Assembly: GCA_016124755.1 (NCBI GenBank)
Contig: WGNA01000010.1
Span: 94,580-158,579, forward strand
DNA length: 64,000 nucleotides
Source of the DNA: Bacteroidota bacterium
Lineage (GTDB): Bacteria > Bacteroidota > Bacteroidia > NS11-12g > UBA9320
Reading direction: 5' to 3'
Shown here: positions 45,865 through 54,287 of the stretch, piece after piece
Position numbering within the stretch: position 1 is the first letter of the stretch
Layout: each line of letters starts with the position of its first letter
The notes under the pieces: model-generated
The model's input: only the letters and a program-made list of their open reading frames with translations
Databases searched by the model: none
Told to the model about the DNA's origin: nothing
Position numbers and translations under genes: made by a program

Positions 45865-46314
45865 TTATTGAGGATTAGCCTGAACCGGAGGAGTTGGTTG
45901 AGCGGGTTCAGATTCTACAACACCGCGAATGGTGAGGTATTCTGTTCCGCCTTCTCCATTGTGTTTAACCGTAATGGTCTTAGTGAAGTTTCCTGGTCGG
46001 CCTTTAGAATTATAGGTAACGGTGATTTCACCATACTGACCTTTTGCGATTCCGTCTTTGGTCCACTTAGGAGTTGTACAACCACAAGAAGCCTGAACAG
46101 AACTTAAGCGTAATGTATCTTTTCCCGTGTTTTGAAATCGGAATGTGTACGTCGCCTGAGTTCCTTCTTTAATAGTACCGAAGTTGTGTTCGGTAGTTTC
46201 AAATTTGATGTTCGCGCCGCCATCAGTAGTTAAGGTTGCCTTCGCCGGTTCTTGAGCAAAGCCACTTGCCACAAATCCTATAGCGACGAAGAAAGTTAAA
46301 ATAGAACGTTTCAT
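45865..46314 (-). CDS. DUF1573 protein with Pro-rich tail
   Basis: A 149-residue exported protein. Signal peptide at 1-20. DUF1573 domain with NFGTIKEGTQATYTFRFQN, ASCGCTTPKWTKDGIAKGQ and GNFTKTITVKHNGEG. A short tail ESEPAQPTPPVQANPQ follows and is absent from the paralogue. Function unknown. A full promoter match is upstream: TTTG, 20 bases, TACCTTTG. Confidence 0.88.
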   Translation of the reverse strand: MKRSILTFFVAIGFVASGFAQEPAKATLTTDGGANIKFETTEHNFGTIKEGTQATYTFRFQNTGKDTLRLSSVQASCGCTTPKWTKDGIAKGQYGEITVTYNSKGRPGNFTKTITVKHNGEGGTEYLTIRGVVESEPAQPTPPVQANPQ

Positions 46315-46339
46315 AATTTTCGAATTTCTGTTATTAAAT

Positions 46340-46371
46340 CAAAGGTATAAGTTCGAGTCGTTTCTAACAAA
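46340..46371 (-). promoter_or_regulatory. Bacteroidota-type promoter for DUF1573 gene
   Basis: TTTG (46368-46371) and TACCTTTG (46340-46347) on the minus strand are 20 bases apart, within the 17-23 range known for this phylum. The ATG lies 25 bases beyond the -7 element. This is the best promoter in the window. Confidence 0.7.
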
Positions 46372-46413
46372 TGAGATGCCAATCAGGAGATTATCAGACT
46401 GTAATATTTTTAG

Positions 46414-47187
46414 CTATGATCTGAAATTTGCTTTACGTTTTTCCAGAAATGCCGAGGTTCCTTCTTTAAAATCTGAGGTGGTAAAACTAACTCCGAATAA
46501 TTCAATTTCTTTTTCAAATCCGACTTCGGGATTCCCGGAGAGATTAACACATTTAATAATGTTTGCCATCGCTTGAGGTGACTTGCTAAACAATTTTTTA
46601 AGAAAGTTTCTCGCTTCATTCATCACTTCGCTGTCGAGAAATACTTTGTTTACCAACCCTAATTTAAAGGCTTCTTCGGCATCCACCATCCGGGCGGAGC
46701 ATAAAATTTCCAGACCGTTGGTTCTCCCGACCAATCGTATCATTCGCTGAGTTCCACCATAACCGGGAACTAATCCCAGATTAATTTCCGGCTGACCAAA
46801 TTTTGCAGACTCACCTGCATACCGGAAGTGACAAGCCATAGCTAATTCACAACCGCCACCAAGGGCAAAACCTTTCACTACTGCTATTGTGGGCTTGCCA
46901 CTGTTTTCAATAGCATTCATCACATTGTGTCCGTCCCGACTTAATTTTTTAGCTTCTTCTTCAGAAAAATTTACAAATTCTGCGATATCGGCTCCGGCGG
47001 CAAAAGCCTTATCGCCGGCACCGGTAAGAATGATCCCGTAAATACCGGAATCGGAACTGGCCGTTTCCACTGCCGATTTTATCTCTTGCAACAATGTAGC
47101 ATTCAAAGCATTCAATTTGTCGGCTCGGTTGATCGTAATCGTCGCGATATTTTCGGAAGTTTCTATTGTGATGAACTGGTACGGCAT
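46414..47187 (-). CDS. Enoyl-CoA hydratase/crotonase
   Basis: A 257-residue enzyme that hydrates trans-2-enoyl-CoA in beta-oxidation or related pathways. Oxyanion-hole loop GAGDKAFAAGADIAE; GFALGGGCELAMACH carries the first catalytic Glu (E114) and GQPEINLGLVPGYGGTQR the second (E134), with the 20-residue gap of true hydratases. Its promoter faces the methylmalonyl-CoA mutase gene, and both act on acyl-CoAs, but no direct link is shown. TATTTTTG lies 13 bases before the ATG. Confidence 0.92.
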   Translation of the reverse strand: MPYQFITIETSENIATITINRADKLNALNATLLQEIKSAVETASSDSGIYGIILTGAGDKAFAAGADIAEFVNFSEEEAKKLSRDGHNVMNAIENSGKPTIAVVKGFALGGGCELAMACHFRYAGESAKFGQPEINLGLVPGYGGTQRMIRLVGRTNGLEILCSARMVDAEEAFKLGLVNKVFLDSEVMNEARNFLKKLFSKSPQAMANIIKCVNLSGNPEVGFEKEIELFGVSFTTSDFKEGTSAFLEKRKANFRS

Positions 47188-47200
47188 GGTAACTTTTGAG

Positions 47201-47208
47201 CAAAAATA
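47201..47208 (-). promoter_or_regulatory. Candidate -7 element for the crotonase gene
   Basis: TATTTTTG is an exact TAnnTTTG match 13 bases before the ATG. No -33 TTG is seen at 17-23 bases. Confidence 0.4.
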
Positions 47209-47315
47209 TTAAAGCAAATCAAAAGGAAGCCATCTCATTATTTATGTATTAAACTTTTATTGAATGCCCGTCGATGTTCAGTTTTGCAGGTGCTTTCATA
47301 GTTCACTCATAAGCG

Positions 47316-47323
47316 TACATTTG
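47316..47323 (+). promoter_or_regulatory. Candidate -7 element close to the mutase ATG
   Basis: TACATTTG matches TAnnTTTG exactly and ends five bases before the ATG at 47329. Such a position puts the transcription start at or next to the ATG. Confidence 0.45.
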
Positions 47324-47328
47324 CGCGA

Positions 47329-50292
47329 ATGGAGGAGCGATTCAGTTTTAACGAATTTGAACCTGTTAGTCGGGAGCAATGGAAAGAGGGACTGCTGAGA
47401 GAGCTGAAGGGAAAACCTGAAGAGGATTTAGTGAATGATTGGTTCGGGTTAAATGTAGAACCTCTTTACTATAAAAACTCATCCAACGGATTGTCTCCGG
47501 TTACCTTTCCGCAGTCCTGGAAATTGGTGTTACGTTGGGAGGGTGAAACTATCCCCGTGGATGCACTTTCCGGAATTGATTTCGTTGCCAGTCACAATCC
47601 CGGGCTTATTGATTTGCTGCCCGGAGAAACCGGATATTATTCACTTTCGGTTGAACATGAGGAATTGTGGAAAGCATCTCAACTGCGTCCGGTTCATTTT
47701 AATCTGAAACCTTCAACCAGAAATCTGGAATTGATAACTCCGGAAATTAATACGGGTACAGGTAGCATTTACTCGCTTATTAATTCCAATCCAAACATTG
47801 TTGGTCGGGGAGAAATTCAGTTATTTATTGAAAAGGCCCTTGAAATAAAAGCCCGATTGGAGTCCAGAGGCTTCACCGATATCTATCGTTTTCTGAATGT
47901 AGAAATTTATTCAGGCACTAATTTCTTTTACGAAATATCGCGGCTTCGGGCACTTCGAATTGCAATGGAGGAGATTTTTGGTGGGAAGTCTCCGAAAATT
48001 TCTGTGGTGTGCAGCATACTTCAGGTTGATCAGGAGGAAGTCTGGAAAAATTTGCTACGGTCATCCACCGAATGTATGTCGGCAATTTTAGGTGGAGCTG
48101 ATAATATCTGGATTCAAATGAGTACTGGAGACTCTGATGAAAGGAATTCAAGATTAGCCAGAAATATTGGTATGTTACTCAGACATGAGAGTAAAATGAA
48201 TGATATTCATGATCCCGGTAAAGGATCATATCTGGTGGACTTTTTAACAACCGCTCTTCTGGGAAAAGAGACTCCGGACATTCAATCAGGAAGAAAAACA
48301 ATTTTTGATGGATTCTTCCCCGGGCAGATTCCGTTTTTAAGAGGGCCCTATAACTCTATGTACACGGTTCGTCCCTGGACAATCAGACAATACGCAGGTT
48401 TTAGTACAGCTGAAGAGTCGAATGCTTTTTATCGTCGAAATCTGGCCGCAGGGCAAATGGGATTATCCGTAGCATTTGATCTTGCAACACACAGAGGCTA
48501 CGACTCCGATCACCCAAGGGTAAAAGGGGATGTAGGTATGGCCGGTGTCGCAATAGATACGGTTGAGGATATGAAAATTCTCTTCGACGGTATTCCATTG
48601 GATAAGATGTCGGTATCAATGACTATGAACGGAGCTGTTCTTCCGATAATGGCATTTTATGTTGTGGCAGCTGAAGAACAGGGTATAGAACCGAAGCTCT
48701 TGTCGGGAACAATCCAAAACGATATCCTGAAGGAATTCATGGTTCGCAACACCTATATATATCCTCCGGAACCATCCATGAGAATTGTCTCAGACATCTT
48801 TGAATACACTGCGCAGAACATGCCCAAGTTCAATTCAATTAGCATTAGCGGTTACCACATGCAGGAGGCGGGCGCGACTGCGGCAGTTGAACTTGCGTAC
48901 ACGCTGGCTGATGGGATAGAATACGTGAGAACCGGGGTTAATGCCGGACTTGATGTTGATGACTTTGCTCCCCGGTTGAGCTTTTTCTGGGGAATTGGAA
49001 TGAACTACTTTCAGGAAATTGCCAAAATGAGAGCGGCAAGATTGCTTTGGTCTAAACTGATGAAACAGTTTAATCCTAAAAATCCAAAGTCGATGATGTT
49101 GCGAACTCATTGTCAAACCAGCGGATGGAGTTTAACAGAACAAGATCCTTATAACAATGTTGCCAGAACTTGCATTGAGGCTAAAGCCGCCGCAATGGGA
49201 GGAACCCAGTCACTTCACACGAATGCATTGGATGAGGCTCTTGCTCTGCCAACGGATTATTCAGCCAAAATTGCGAGAGAAACACAGATATATCTCCAAA
49301 AAAACACCAGCCTTACAGATGTAATTGATCCATGGGGCGGAAGTGAATTTGTAGAAAATTTAACGCTTGAAATTTCTGAGAAAGCCTGGGAACTTATTGG
49401 TGAGGTTGAAAAAATGGGTGGAATGGCGAAGGCAATTTCTGCCGGTTTGCCTAAAAGAAGAATAGAAGAGGATGCTGCCAGAAAACAAGCTAAAATTGAT
49501 AATGGCGAGGAAGTGATCGTTGGTGTTAATCGTTTTAAAACAATCGATAAAACAGAAATTGATCTTCTGGAAATTGATAATTCAAAAGTTCGGGAGCAAC
49601 AACTAAATCGCTTAAGGTTAGTTCGAGAGAATAGAGATGAGGATGCAGTTCTGTTTGCTCTTAATAAATTGGAATTAGCAGCCCGAAGCAATGATAATTT
49701 GCTTGAAGCCGCAATAGATGCTGCCAGAAAACGGGCGACCTTAGGTGAGATCAGTCTTGCATTGGAAAATGTTTTTGGAAGATATCAGGCTGATGTGTCA
49801 ACAGTTGTTGGTGTTTATTCGAGAGAAATGAATCACGATCCTAATTTTGATAAAGCCCAAAAGGCTTCAGATTCTTTTGCTGAAAAAGAAGGACGTAGAC
49901 CCAGAATTTTGGTGGCAAAGTTGGGACAGGATGGTCACGACCGCGGGGCAAGAGTAATAGCTACCGGATTTGCGGATCTCGGCTTTGATGTTGATGTCGG
50001 TCCATTGTTTCAGACGCCGGAGGAAGTTGCCAGACAGGCGGTTGATAATGATGTGCATGTATTGGGAATTTCCAGTCTTGCAGGCGGGCACAAAACTTTG
50101 ATTCCAATGGTAATTGAACAATTGAAATCGTTGGGAAGGGGGGACATAATTGTGGTTGCCGGAGGTGTGATTCCTCCCTCGGATTATTCATTCTTGAAAT
50201 CAGCGGGAGTTAGTTACGTTTTTGGCCCCGGAACTGTGCTCAGTGAGGCTGCCTTGGAAATCCTTAACTCCTTGAATCACGGGGTTAATTAG
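47329..50292 (+). CDS. Single-chain methylmalonyl-CoA mutase (MutA-like half fused to MutB-like half)
   Basis: A 987-residue adenosylcobalamin enzyme that interconverts methylmalonyl-CoA and succinyl-CoA. Residues about 1-322 match a shortened Mut[20 protein letters not shown] at the front and [20 protein letters not shown] later. Residues about 325-987 are a full Mut[69 protein letters not shown], and a B12-binding domain with DxHxxG in GQDGHDRG (about residue 870). Separate mutA and mutB genes are the usual arrangement. The MutA half has lost its own B12 domain and much of its barrel. Catalysis is presumably in the MutB half. No epimerase or meaB gene is adjacent. Confidence 0.92.
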   Translation: MEERFSFNEFEPVSREQWKEGLLRELKGKPEEDLVNDWFGLNVEPLYYKNSSNGLSPVTFPQSWKLVLRWEGETIPVDALSGIDFVASHNPGLIDLLPGETGYYSLSVEHEELWKASQLRPVHFNLKPSTRNLELITPEINTGTGSIYSLINSNPNIVGRGEIQLFIEKALEIKARLESRGFTDIYRFLNVEIYSGTNFFYEISRLRALRIAMEEIFGGKSPKISVVCSILQVDQEEVWKNLLRSSTECMSAILGGADNIWIQMSTGDSDERNSRLARNIGMLLRHESKMNDIHDPGKGSYLVDFLTTALLGKETPDIQSGRKTIFDGFFPGQIPFLRGPYNSMYTVRPWTIRQYAGFSTAEESNAFYRRNLAAGQMGLSVAFDLATHRGYDSDHPRVKGDVGMAGVAIDTVEDMKILFDGIPLDKMSVSMTMNGAVLPIMAFYVVAAEEQGIEPKLLSGTIQNDILKEFMVRNTYIYPPEPSMRIVSDIFEYTAQNMPKFNSISISGYHMQEAGATAAVELAYTLADGIEYVRTGVNAGLDVDDFAPRLSFFWGIGMNYFQEIAKMRAARLLWSKLMKQFNPKNPKSMMLRTHCQTSGWSLTEQDPYNNVARTCIEAKAAAMGGTQSLHTNALDEALALPTDYSAKIARETQIYLQKNTSLTDVIDPWGGSEFVENLTLEISEKAWELIGEVEKMGGMAKAISAGLPKRRIEEDAARKQAKIDNGEEVIVGVNRFKTIDKTEIDLLEIDNSKVREQQLNRLRLVRENRDEDAVLFALNKLELAARSNDNLLEAAIDAARKRATLGEISLALENVFGRYQADVSTVVGVYSREMNHDPNFDKAQKASDSFAEKEGRRPRILVAKLGQDGHDRGARVIATGFADLGFDVDVGPLFQTPEEVARQAVDNDVHVLGISSLAGGHKTLIPMVIEQLKSLGRGDIIVVAGGVIPPSDYSFLKSAGVSYVFGPGTVLSEAALEILNSLNHGVN

Positions 50293-50431
50293 TGAATTCG
50301 AATAATCGTATTACCGAGAAAATTAGTTAAACCGCCCTAAAGAATTTTGTGATCGTCTCGGGATGTTATCAGAGTAAATTTGAGGTACGAGATTAAATCA
50401 AATAGTAAGAAGGAGATACGTTGGAGAGTAA

Positions 50432-50788
50432 TTACTGTTTCTTAACAGTCATGCGTCTGGTGATTTTTTCACCATTGCATTCAAGAGTGTAGAGGTAAAC
50501 ACCTTCCTCGTATTGGGAAACATCAAGAACAATAAGTTTGGTAGTTACTATACGTTCCTCGATCAGTTTTCCAACCACATTGTATACAGAAAGGGTAGCT
50601 TCGGCACCTTCGAATTCAACTTCAATATAAGTTCTTCCTACGGCAGGGTTAGGGTAGTTCTGACCGAGTTTAACCTTGTCTGTCTGCACATTGGCAAACT
50701 TTACATCCGAATTGTTCTGAGCAACGGAGGTAGTGGCCAACGACAGTAGAAGAGTTGAAAGAAGGATAAAGAGTAGATTTTTTCTCAT
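50432..50788 (-). CDS. Mini T9SS protein: signal peptide plus sorting domain only
   Basis: A 118-residue protein. Signal peptide at 1-23 (TTSVAQ), about 20 polar residues, then a full type-A sorting domain (LGQNYPNPAVGRTYIEVEFE, VYNVVGKLIEE, QYEEGVYLYTLECNG, RRMTVKK). No cargo domain is present. Either the domain itself is the function, or it is a relic. TACTTTTG with a TTG 16 or 21 bases upstream lies 14 bases before the ATG, so it appears expressed. Confidence 0.8.
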   Translation of the reverse strand: MRKNLLFILLSTLLLSLATTSVAQNNSDVKFANVQTDKVKLGQNYPNPAVGRTYIEVEFEGAEATLSVYNVVGKLIEERIVTTKLIVLDVSQYEEGVYLYTLECNGEKITRRMTVKKQ

Positions 50789-50802
50789 ACGATCTCTGTT
50801 TT

Positions 50803-50810
50803 CAAAAGTA
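50803..50810 (-). promoter_or_regulatory. Promoter -7 element of the mini T9SS gene
   Basis: TACTTTTG on the minus strand, with TTG motifs 16 and 21 bases upstream, fits the Bacteroidota promoter. Confidence 0.55.
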
Positions 50811-51407
50811 CCTAAAAATATTGTGCCAATCCAATAATTTATTTGTCATGAAGTGGAATCTGTGTCCCTTTTGTAATTAAGTGCCTAAAAAAGAGGGTCT
50901 TGAGCATATCCTGATCGACTATTAAATCGGTCATTCTGACTCAAAAGTTCAACAAATTCCATATTTCAAGACAAATGAATGACCGTTGAGCGTTGGTGGA
51001 CGCTGCACGAAAATCAACTCTGTTGTACAGGATTCGTATTTTTATCATTCTGGCCATATAGAAATGAGTCGATGCGTCAATTGATGTTCACAGTTAACAT
51101 GATAGATCCTAAACTTCTCGTCCAGAAAGGGGCACAAAAAACCCCCATTCGATGAACAGAGGTTTCAGATATTGCGCCCCATCCTGGACTCCCCGATGCT
51201 CTTCATTAAATTCCGAAATCGGGGTAAACTTCTCGTCCAGAAAGGGGCACAAAAAAACCCCCATTCGATGAACAGAGGTTTCAGATATTGCGCCCCATCC
51301 TGGACTCCCCGATGCTCTTCATTAAATTCCGAAATCGGGGGTAAACTTCTCGTCCAGAAAGGGGCACAAAAAAACCCCTATTCGATGAACAGAGGTTTTA
51401 GGTTTTG
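50811..51407. other. Intergenic region ahead of tRNA-Asn, with tandem repeats
   Basis: The left 300 bases (50811-51109) show nothing recognisable. The right part, 51110-51407, consists of tandem repeats that share the tRNA-Asn 3' end and terminator. Confidence 0.6.
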
Positions 51408-51424
51408 CGCCCCATCCTGGACTC
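51110..51424 (-). repeat. Tandem repeats carrying copies of the tRNA-Asn 3' end
   Basis: Two units, 51110-51224 (115 bp) and 51225-51341 (117 bp), plus a partial third (51342-51424) that runs into the tRNA. All share a GTCCAGAAAGGGGCAC block, a terminator-like hairpin with an A run, a second block (51174-51191 and 51290-51307) identical over 18 bases to the tRNA 3' end, and a CCCCGAT/ATCGGGG spacer in the complete units. The units are nearly identical. Confidence 0.9.
51368..51397 (-). terminator. Terminator of tRNA-Asn
   Basis: On the minus strand, AACCTCTGTTC pairs with GAATAGGGGTT (two G-U pairs, three-base loop) and is followed by a run of T. It begins about 10 bases beyond the tRNA 3' end. 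Copies of the same hairpin recur in both tandem units. Confidence 0.8.
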
Positions 51425-51481
51425 GAACCAGGGACCTGCGGATTAACAGTCCGTCGCTCTAACCGACTGAGCTAATGAGGC
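51408..51481 (-). tRNA. tRNA-Asn (GTT)
   Basis: A 74-nt cloverleaf can be drawn: acceptor GCCTCAT/ATGGGGC, D arm GCTC/GAGC, anticodon loop CTGTTAA (anticodon GTT), variable AGGTC, T arm CCTGG/CCAGG with loop TTCGAGT, discriminator G. CCA is not encoded. The anticodon stem has one mismatch at its base. Confidence 0.95.
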
Positions 51482-51497
51482 GTCTCGAAAAGTGGTG

Positions 51498-51526
51498 CAA
51501 AAATAAAAGTTTTAAGATACCCTCAA
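51498..51526 (-). promoter_or_regulatory. Promoter of tRNA-Asn
   Basis: TTG (51524-51526) and TATTTTTG (51498-51505) on the minus strand are 18 bases apart. The mature tRNA 5' end is 17 bases downstream of the -7 element. Confidence 0.65.
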
Positions 51527-51597
51527 TTATTTTTTCAAAAATTTTAAAAACCGCCGATTATACAGGTTTTTAGCACCTTTGCGCCAAATTTAGCTCT

Positions 51598-52521
51598 ATG
51601 TCACTTCTAGTAATTGGAAGCGTAGCTTTCGATGCCATTGAAACACCTTTTGGAAAAACCGATAAAATTATTGGCGGTGCGGCAACGTACATTTCGATGG
51701 CATCTTCCTATCTTACAAAAGACATCAATTTGGTCGCGGTTGTTGGCGATGATTTCCCCTCTGAGCATATTCAGTTGCTTCAAAGAATGGGAGTGGATAC
51801 CGAAGGTTTGCAAATTAAAAATGGCGAAAAATCATTTTTCTGGAGCGGTCGATATTCCAACGACATGAATAGCCGGGATACACTTGTAACAGAATTAAAT
51901 GTTCTGGGTTCTTTTGATCCGATAATACCTGATAATTACCAGAACTGTGAGTATTTGATGCTTGGGAATCTTTCTCCTCAGGTTCAGATTTCAGTTATTG
52001 AAAGGCTAAAAAACAAGCCCAAACTAATTGCCATGGACACCATGAATTTTTGGATGGATGTGGCTATGGATGATCTTTCAAAAGCATTAAAGCTTGTAGA
52101 TATTCTTATCATTAATGATGAAGAAGCCCGACAATTAAGCGGCGAATACAGTCTTAAAAAGGCGAGCAAGATAATCCGTAACATGGGCCCCCGATATCTG
52201 ATTATTAAAAAGGGAGAACACGGCGCACTCTTGTTTTATGATGAACAGGTGTTTTTTGCTCCGGCTTTGCCATTGGAAGAAGTCTTCGATCCAACCGGCG
52301 CAGGAGATACATTTGCCGGTGGATTTATCGGCTACCTTGCCAGCACGGGTAAAGTTGATTTTGAAAATATGAAAAGGGCTATTATTTACGGATCAGCTCT
52401 GGCATCTTTCTGTGTTGAAAAATTTGGAACGGAGAGATTAATTGGCCTGAAAGAGGAAGAAATCAACGTTCGGTTAAAAGAATTCGTCGGTCTGTCATCT
52501 GTGGAGCTGAATCTTGATTAA
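51598..52521 (+). CDS. PfkB family carbohydrate kinase
   Basis: A 307-residue sugar or nucleoside kinase. SVAFDAIETPFG and GGAATYISMASSYL form the N-terminal substrate side; FDPTGAGDTFAGGFIGYLA holds the anion hole and catalytic Asp of the family. Phosphorylated substrate is unknown. recJ follows after 41 bases on the same strand, a possible operon. The -7 region is imperfect (CACCTTTG about 25 bases before ATG). Confidence 0.9.
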   Translation: MSLLVIGSVAFDAIETPFGKTDKIIGGAATYISMASSYLTKDINLVAVVGDDFPSEHIQLLQRMGVDTEGLQIKNGEKSFFWSGRYSNDMNSRDTLVTELNVLGSFDPIIPDNYQNCEYLMLGNLSPQVQISVIERLKNKPKLIAMDTMNFWMDVAMDDLSKALKLVDILIINDEEARQLSGEYSLKKASKIIRNMGPRYLIIKKGEHGALLFYDEQVFFAPALPLEEVFDPTGAGDTFAGGFIGYLASTGKVDFENMKRAIIYGSALASFCVEKFGTERLIGLKEEEINVRLKEFVGLSSVELNLD

Positions 52522-52562
52522 GTCTGATTCATTAGTTACAAATTTGCATTCAAACCAAAACC

Positions 52563-54287
52563 ATGAATGCAAATAAAAACTGGGTAGAGTTCTCTCAATT
52601 CCCGAATCAAAAAATTGAAGAGTTTGCGAATCTTCTTCATGTAAAAAACATTTATGCTAAACTTCTTCTCAATCGGGGAATTAATTCATTAGAAGAAACT
52701 ACTTCTTTTTTCTCACCTGACCTGAGTTCTCTCCACGATCCTTTTCGAATGAAAGATATGCTCAAGGCAGTTCTTCGAATCGACAAGGCATATACTTCGA
52801 ATCAAAAAGTATGGGTTTACGGAGATTATGATGTTGATGGTACTACCAGCGTAGCTTTAATGTTTGGATTTCTTCGTCAGTTTATACCGGATATCAATTA
52901 TTATGTACCTGACCGGGAAAAAGAAGGATACGGAATTTCCAATCTGGCGATCGATATTGCCATTCAACAAAAAGTTGATTTAATCATTTCATTGGATTGC
53001 GGAATCCGATCGGTTGATCTGGTTCAGAAGGCCAGAGACCATCAAATCGATTTTATTATTTGTGATCATCATGAGCCGGGAGAAATTCTTCCTCCTGCGA
53101 TTGCCATTCTCGATCCGAAAGTTGCAGAGGACCCTTATCCGTACAAAGAATTATCAGGATGTGGAATCGGATTCAAACTGGTTCAGGCTTTATGTATAAA
53201 ATGGAACTTGCCGGAAACTGAAGCTTACTCATATCTGGATCTTGTGGCGGTAAGCATTGCGTCTGACTTAGTCCCGATCAATGGAGAAAACCGGACTCTT
53301 GCCCTTCATGGATTAAAAAAACTGAATACGGATCCTTCGCCCGGGTTAAAGAGAATCATCGATGTGTTTATTGATCAGCCTGAACTCGATGTTGTAAATA
53401 TTGTATTCATGATTGGCCCGAGAATTAATGCGGCGGGTAGAATGGCATCCGCACGTGCAGCAATTCAATTGCTTCTGGCAGAAGAAGATCTTCAGATTGC
53501 GGAGTTGGCTTCTCAACTTAATGATTACAACAACACACGAAAAAATCTGGACAAAGAAATAACCAAAGAAGCCTTAAGACAGATTCGATCTAATCCTGAA
53601 AACATTGAGAAGAAAACCAATGTGGCATTTTCAGATAACTGGCATAAAGGTGTGATCGGAATTGTTGCCAGTCGCGTACTTGAACAACATTATAAACCCA
53701 CAATCATCTTTACCCGGTCCGGAGATTATTATGTCGGGTCCGCGAGGTCAATAGAAAGTTTTGATGTTCATGAAGCACTCGTTCAATGCAGCGAATTTCT
53801 TTATCAGTTTGGCGGACATAAATATGCGGCAGGATTAAAAATACTTCCTGAAAATCTTCAAGCTTTCCGGGATGCATTTGAGAATTCTGCCGGTAAACTC
53901 ACAAAAAATGATCTCACTGAAACACTCAGATACGAAGCAGAAATTACACTTGCCGAAATCAATCTAAGGTTGTTGGGAGGACTAAAAAAGTTTGCTCCGT
54001 TCGGACCAGGAAACCCTGAACCGTTATTTCTGCTGCGAAATGCAACCGACACCGGTTTCGCTAAAATTATTGGGGGAGATCAATCGCATTTGAAGGTTAA
54101 TCTAATTGATCCGACGTGTTCAAAATCAATTGGTGCTGTAGGTTTTGGATTAGCGAATAAGTATGATTTGGTTTCCGGAAGAAAAGCAGTGGATGTGCTA
54201 TTCACCATAAACGAAAATCACTTCATGAATCAGGTTAGTCTGCAATTAATGATTAAAGATATCAGACCGTCTCAGGTTTCGGTATAA
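52563..54287 (+). CDS. recJ: Single-stranded-DNA-specific exonuclease RecJ
   Basis: A 574-residue DHH-family 5'-3' single-strand DNA exonuclease used in recombination and mismatch repair. Motif I is VYGDYDVDGTTSVALM, II LIISLDCGIRS, III IICDHHEPGE, and GPRINAAGRMASAR and QFGGHKYAAGLKI are the DHHA1 region. Length is near the family norm. Its last 16 bases overlap the 3' end of the convergent murF-alr gene. Confidence 0.95.
   Translation: MNANKNWVEFSQFPNQKIEEFANLLHVKNIYAKLLLNRGINSLEETTSFFSPDLSSLHDPFRMKDMLKAVLRIDKAYTSNQKVWVYGDYDVDGTTSVALMFGFLRQFIPDINYYVPDREKEGYGISNLAIDIAIQQKVDLIISLDCGIRSVDLVQKARDHQIDFIICDHHEPGEILPPAIAILDPKVAEDPYPYKELSGCGIGFKLVQALCIKWNLPETEAYSYLDLVAVSIASDLVPINGENRTLALHGLKKLNTDPSPGLKRIIDVFIDQPELDVVNIVFMIGPRINAAGRMASARAAIQLLLAEEDLQIAELASQLNDYNNTRKNLDKEITKEALRQIRSNPENIEKKTNVAFSDNWHKGVIGIVASRVLEQHYKPTIIFTRSGDYYVGSARSIESFDVHEALVQCSEFLYQFGGHKYAAGLKILPENLQAFRDAFENSAGKLTKNDLTETLRYEAEITLAEINLRLLGGLKKFAPFGPGNPEPLFLLRNATDTGFAKIIGGDQSHLKVNLIDPTCSKSIGAVGFGLANKYDLVSGRKAVDVLFTINENHFMNQVSLQLMIKDIRPSQVSV

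Noticed and set aside
47188..47328. Cobalamin riboswitch before the mutase
   Set aside because: The 141 bases before the ATG lack the B12-box pattern, and the predicted promoter lies directly in front of the ATG, leaving no leader.
51110..51424. CRISPR array
   Set aside because: The repeat unit is about 116 bases with no variable spacers of uniform length, and there are no cas genes.
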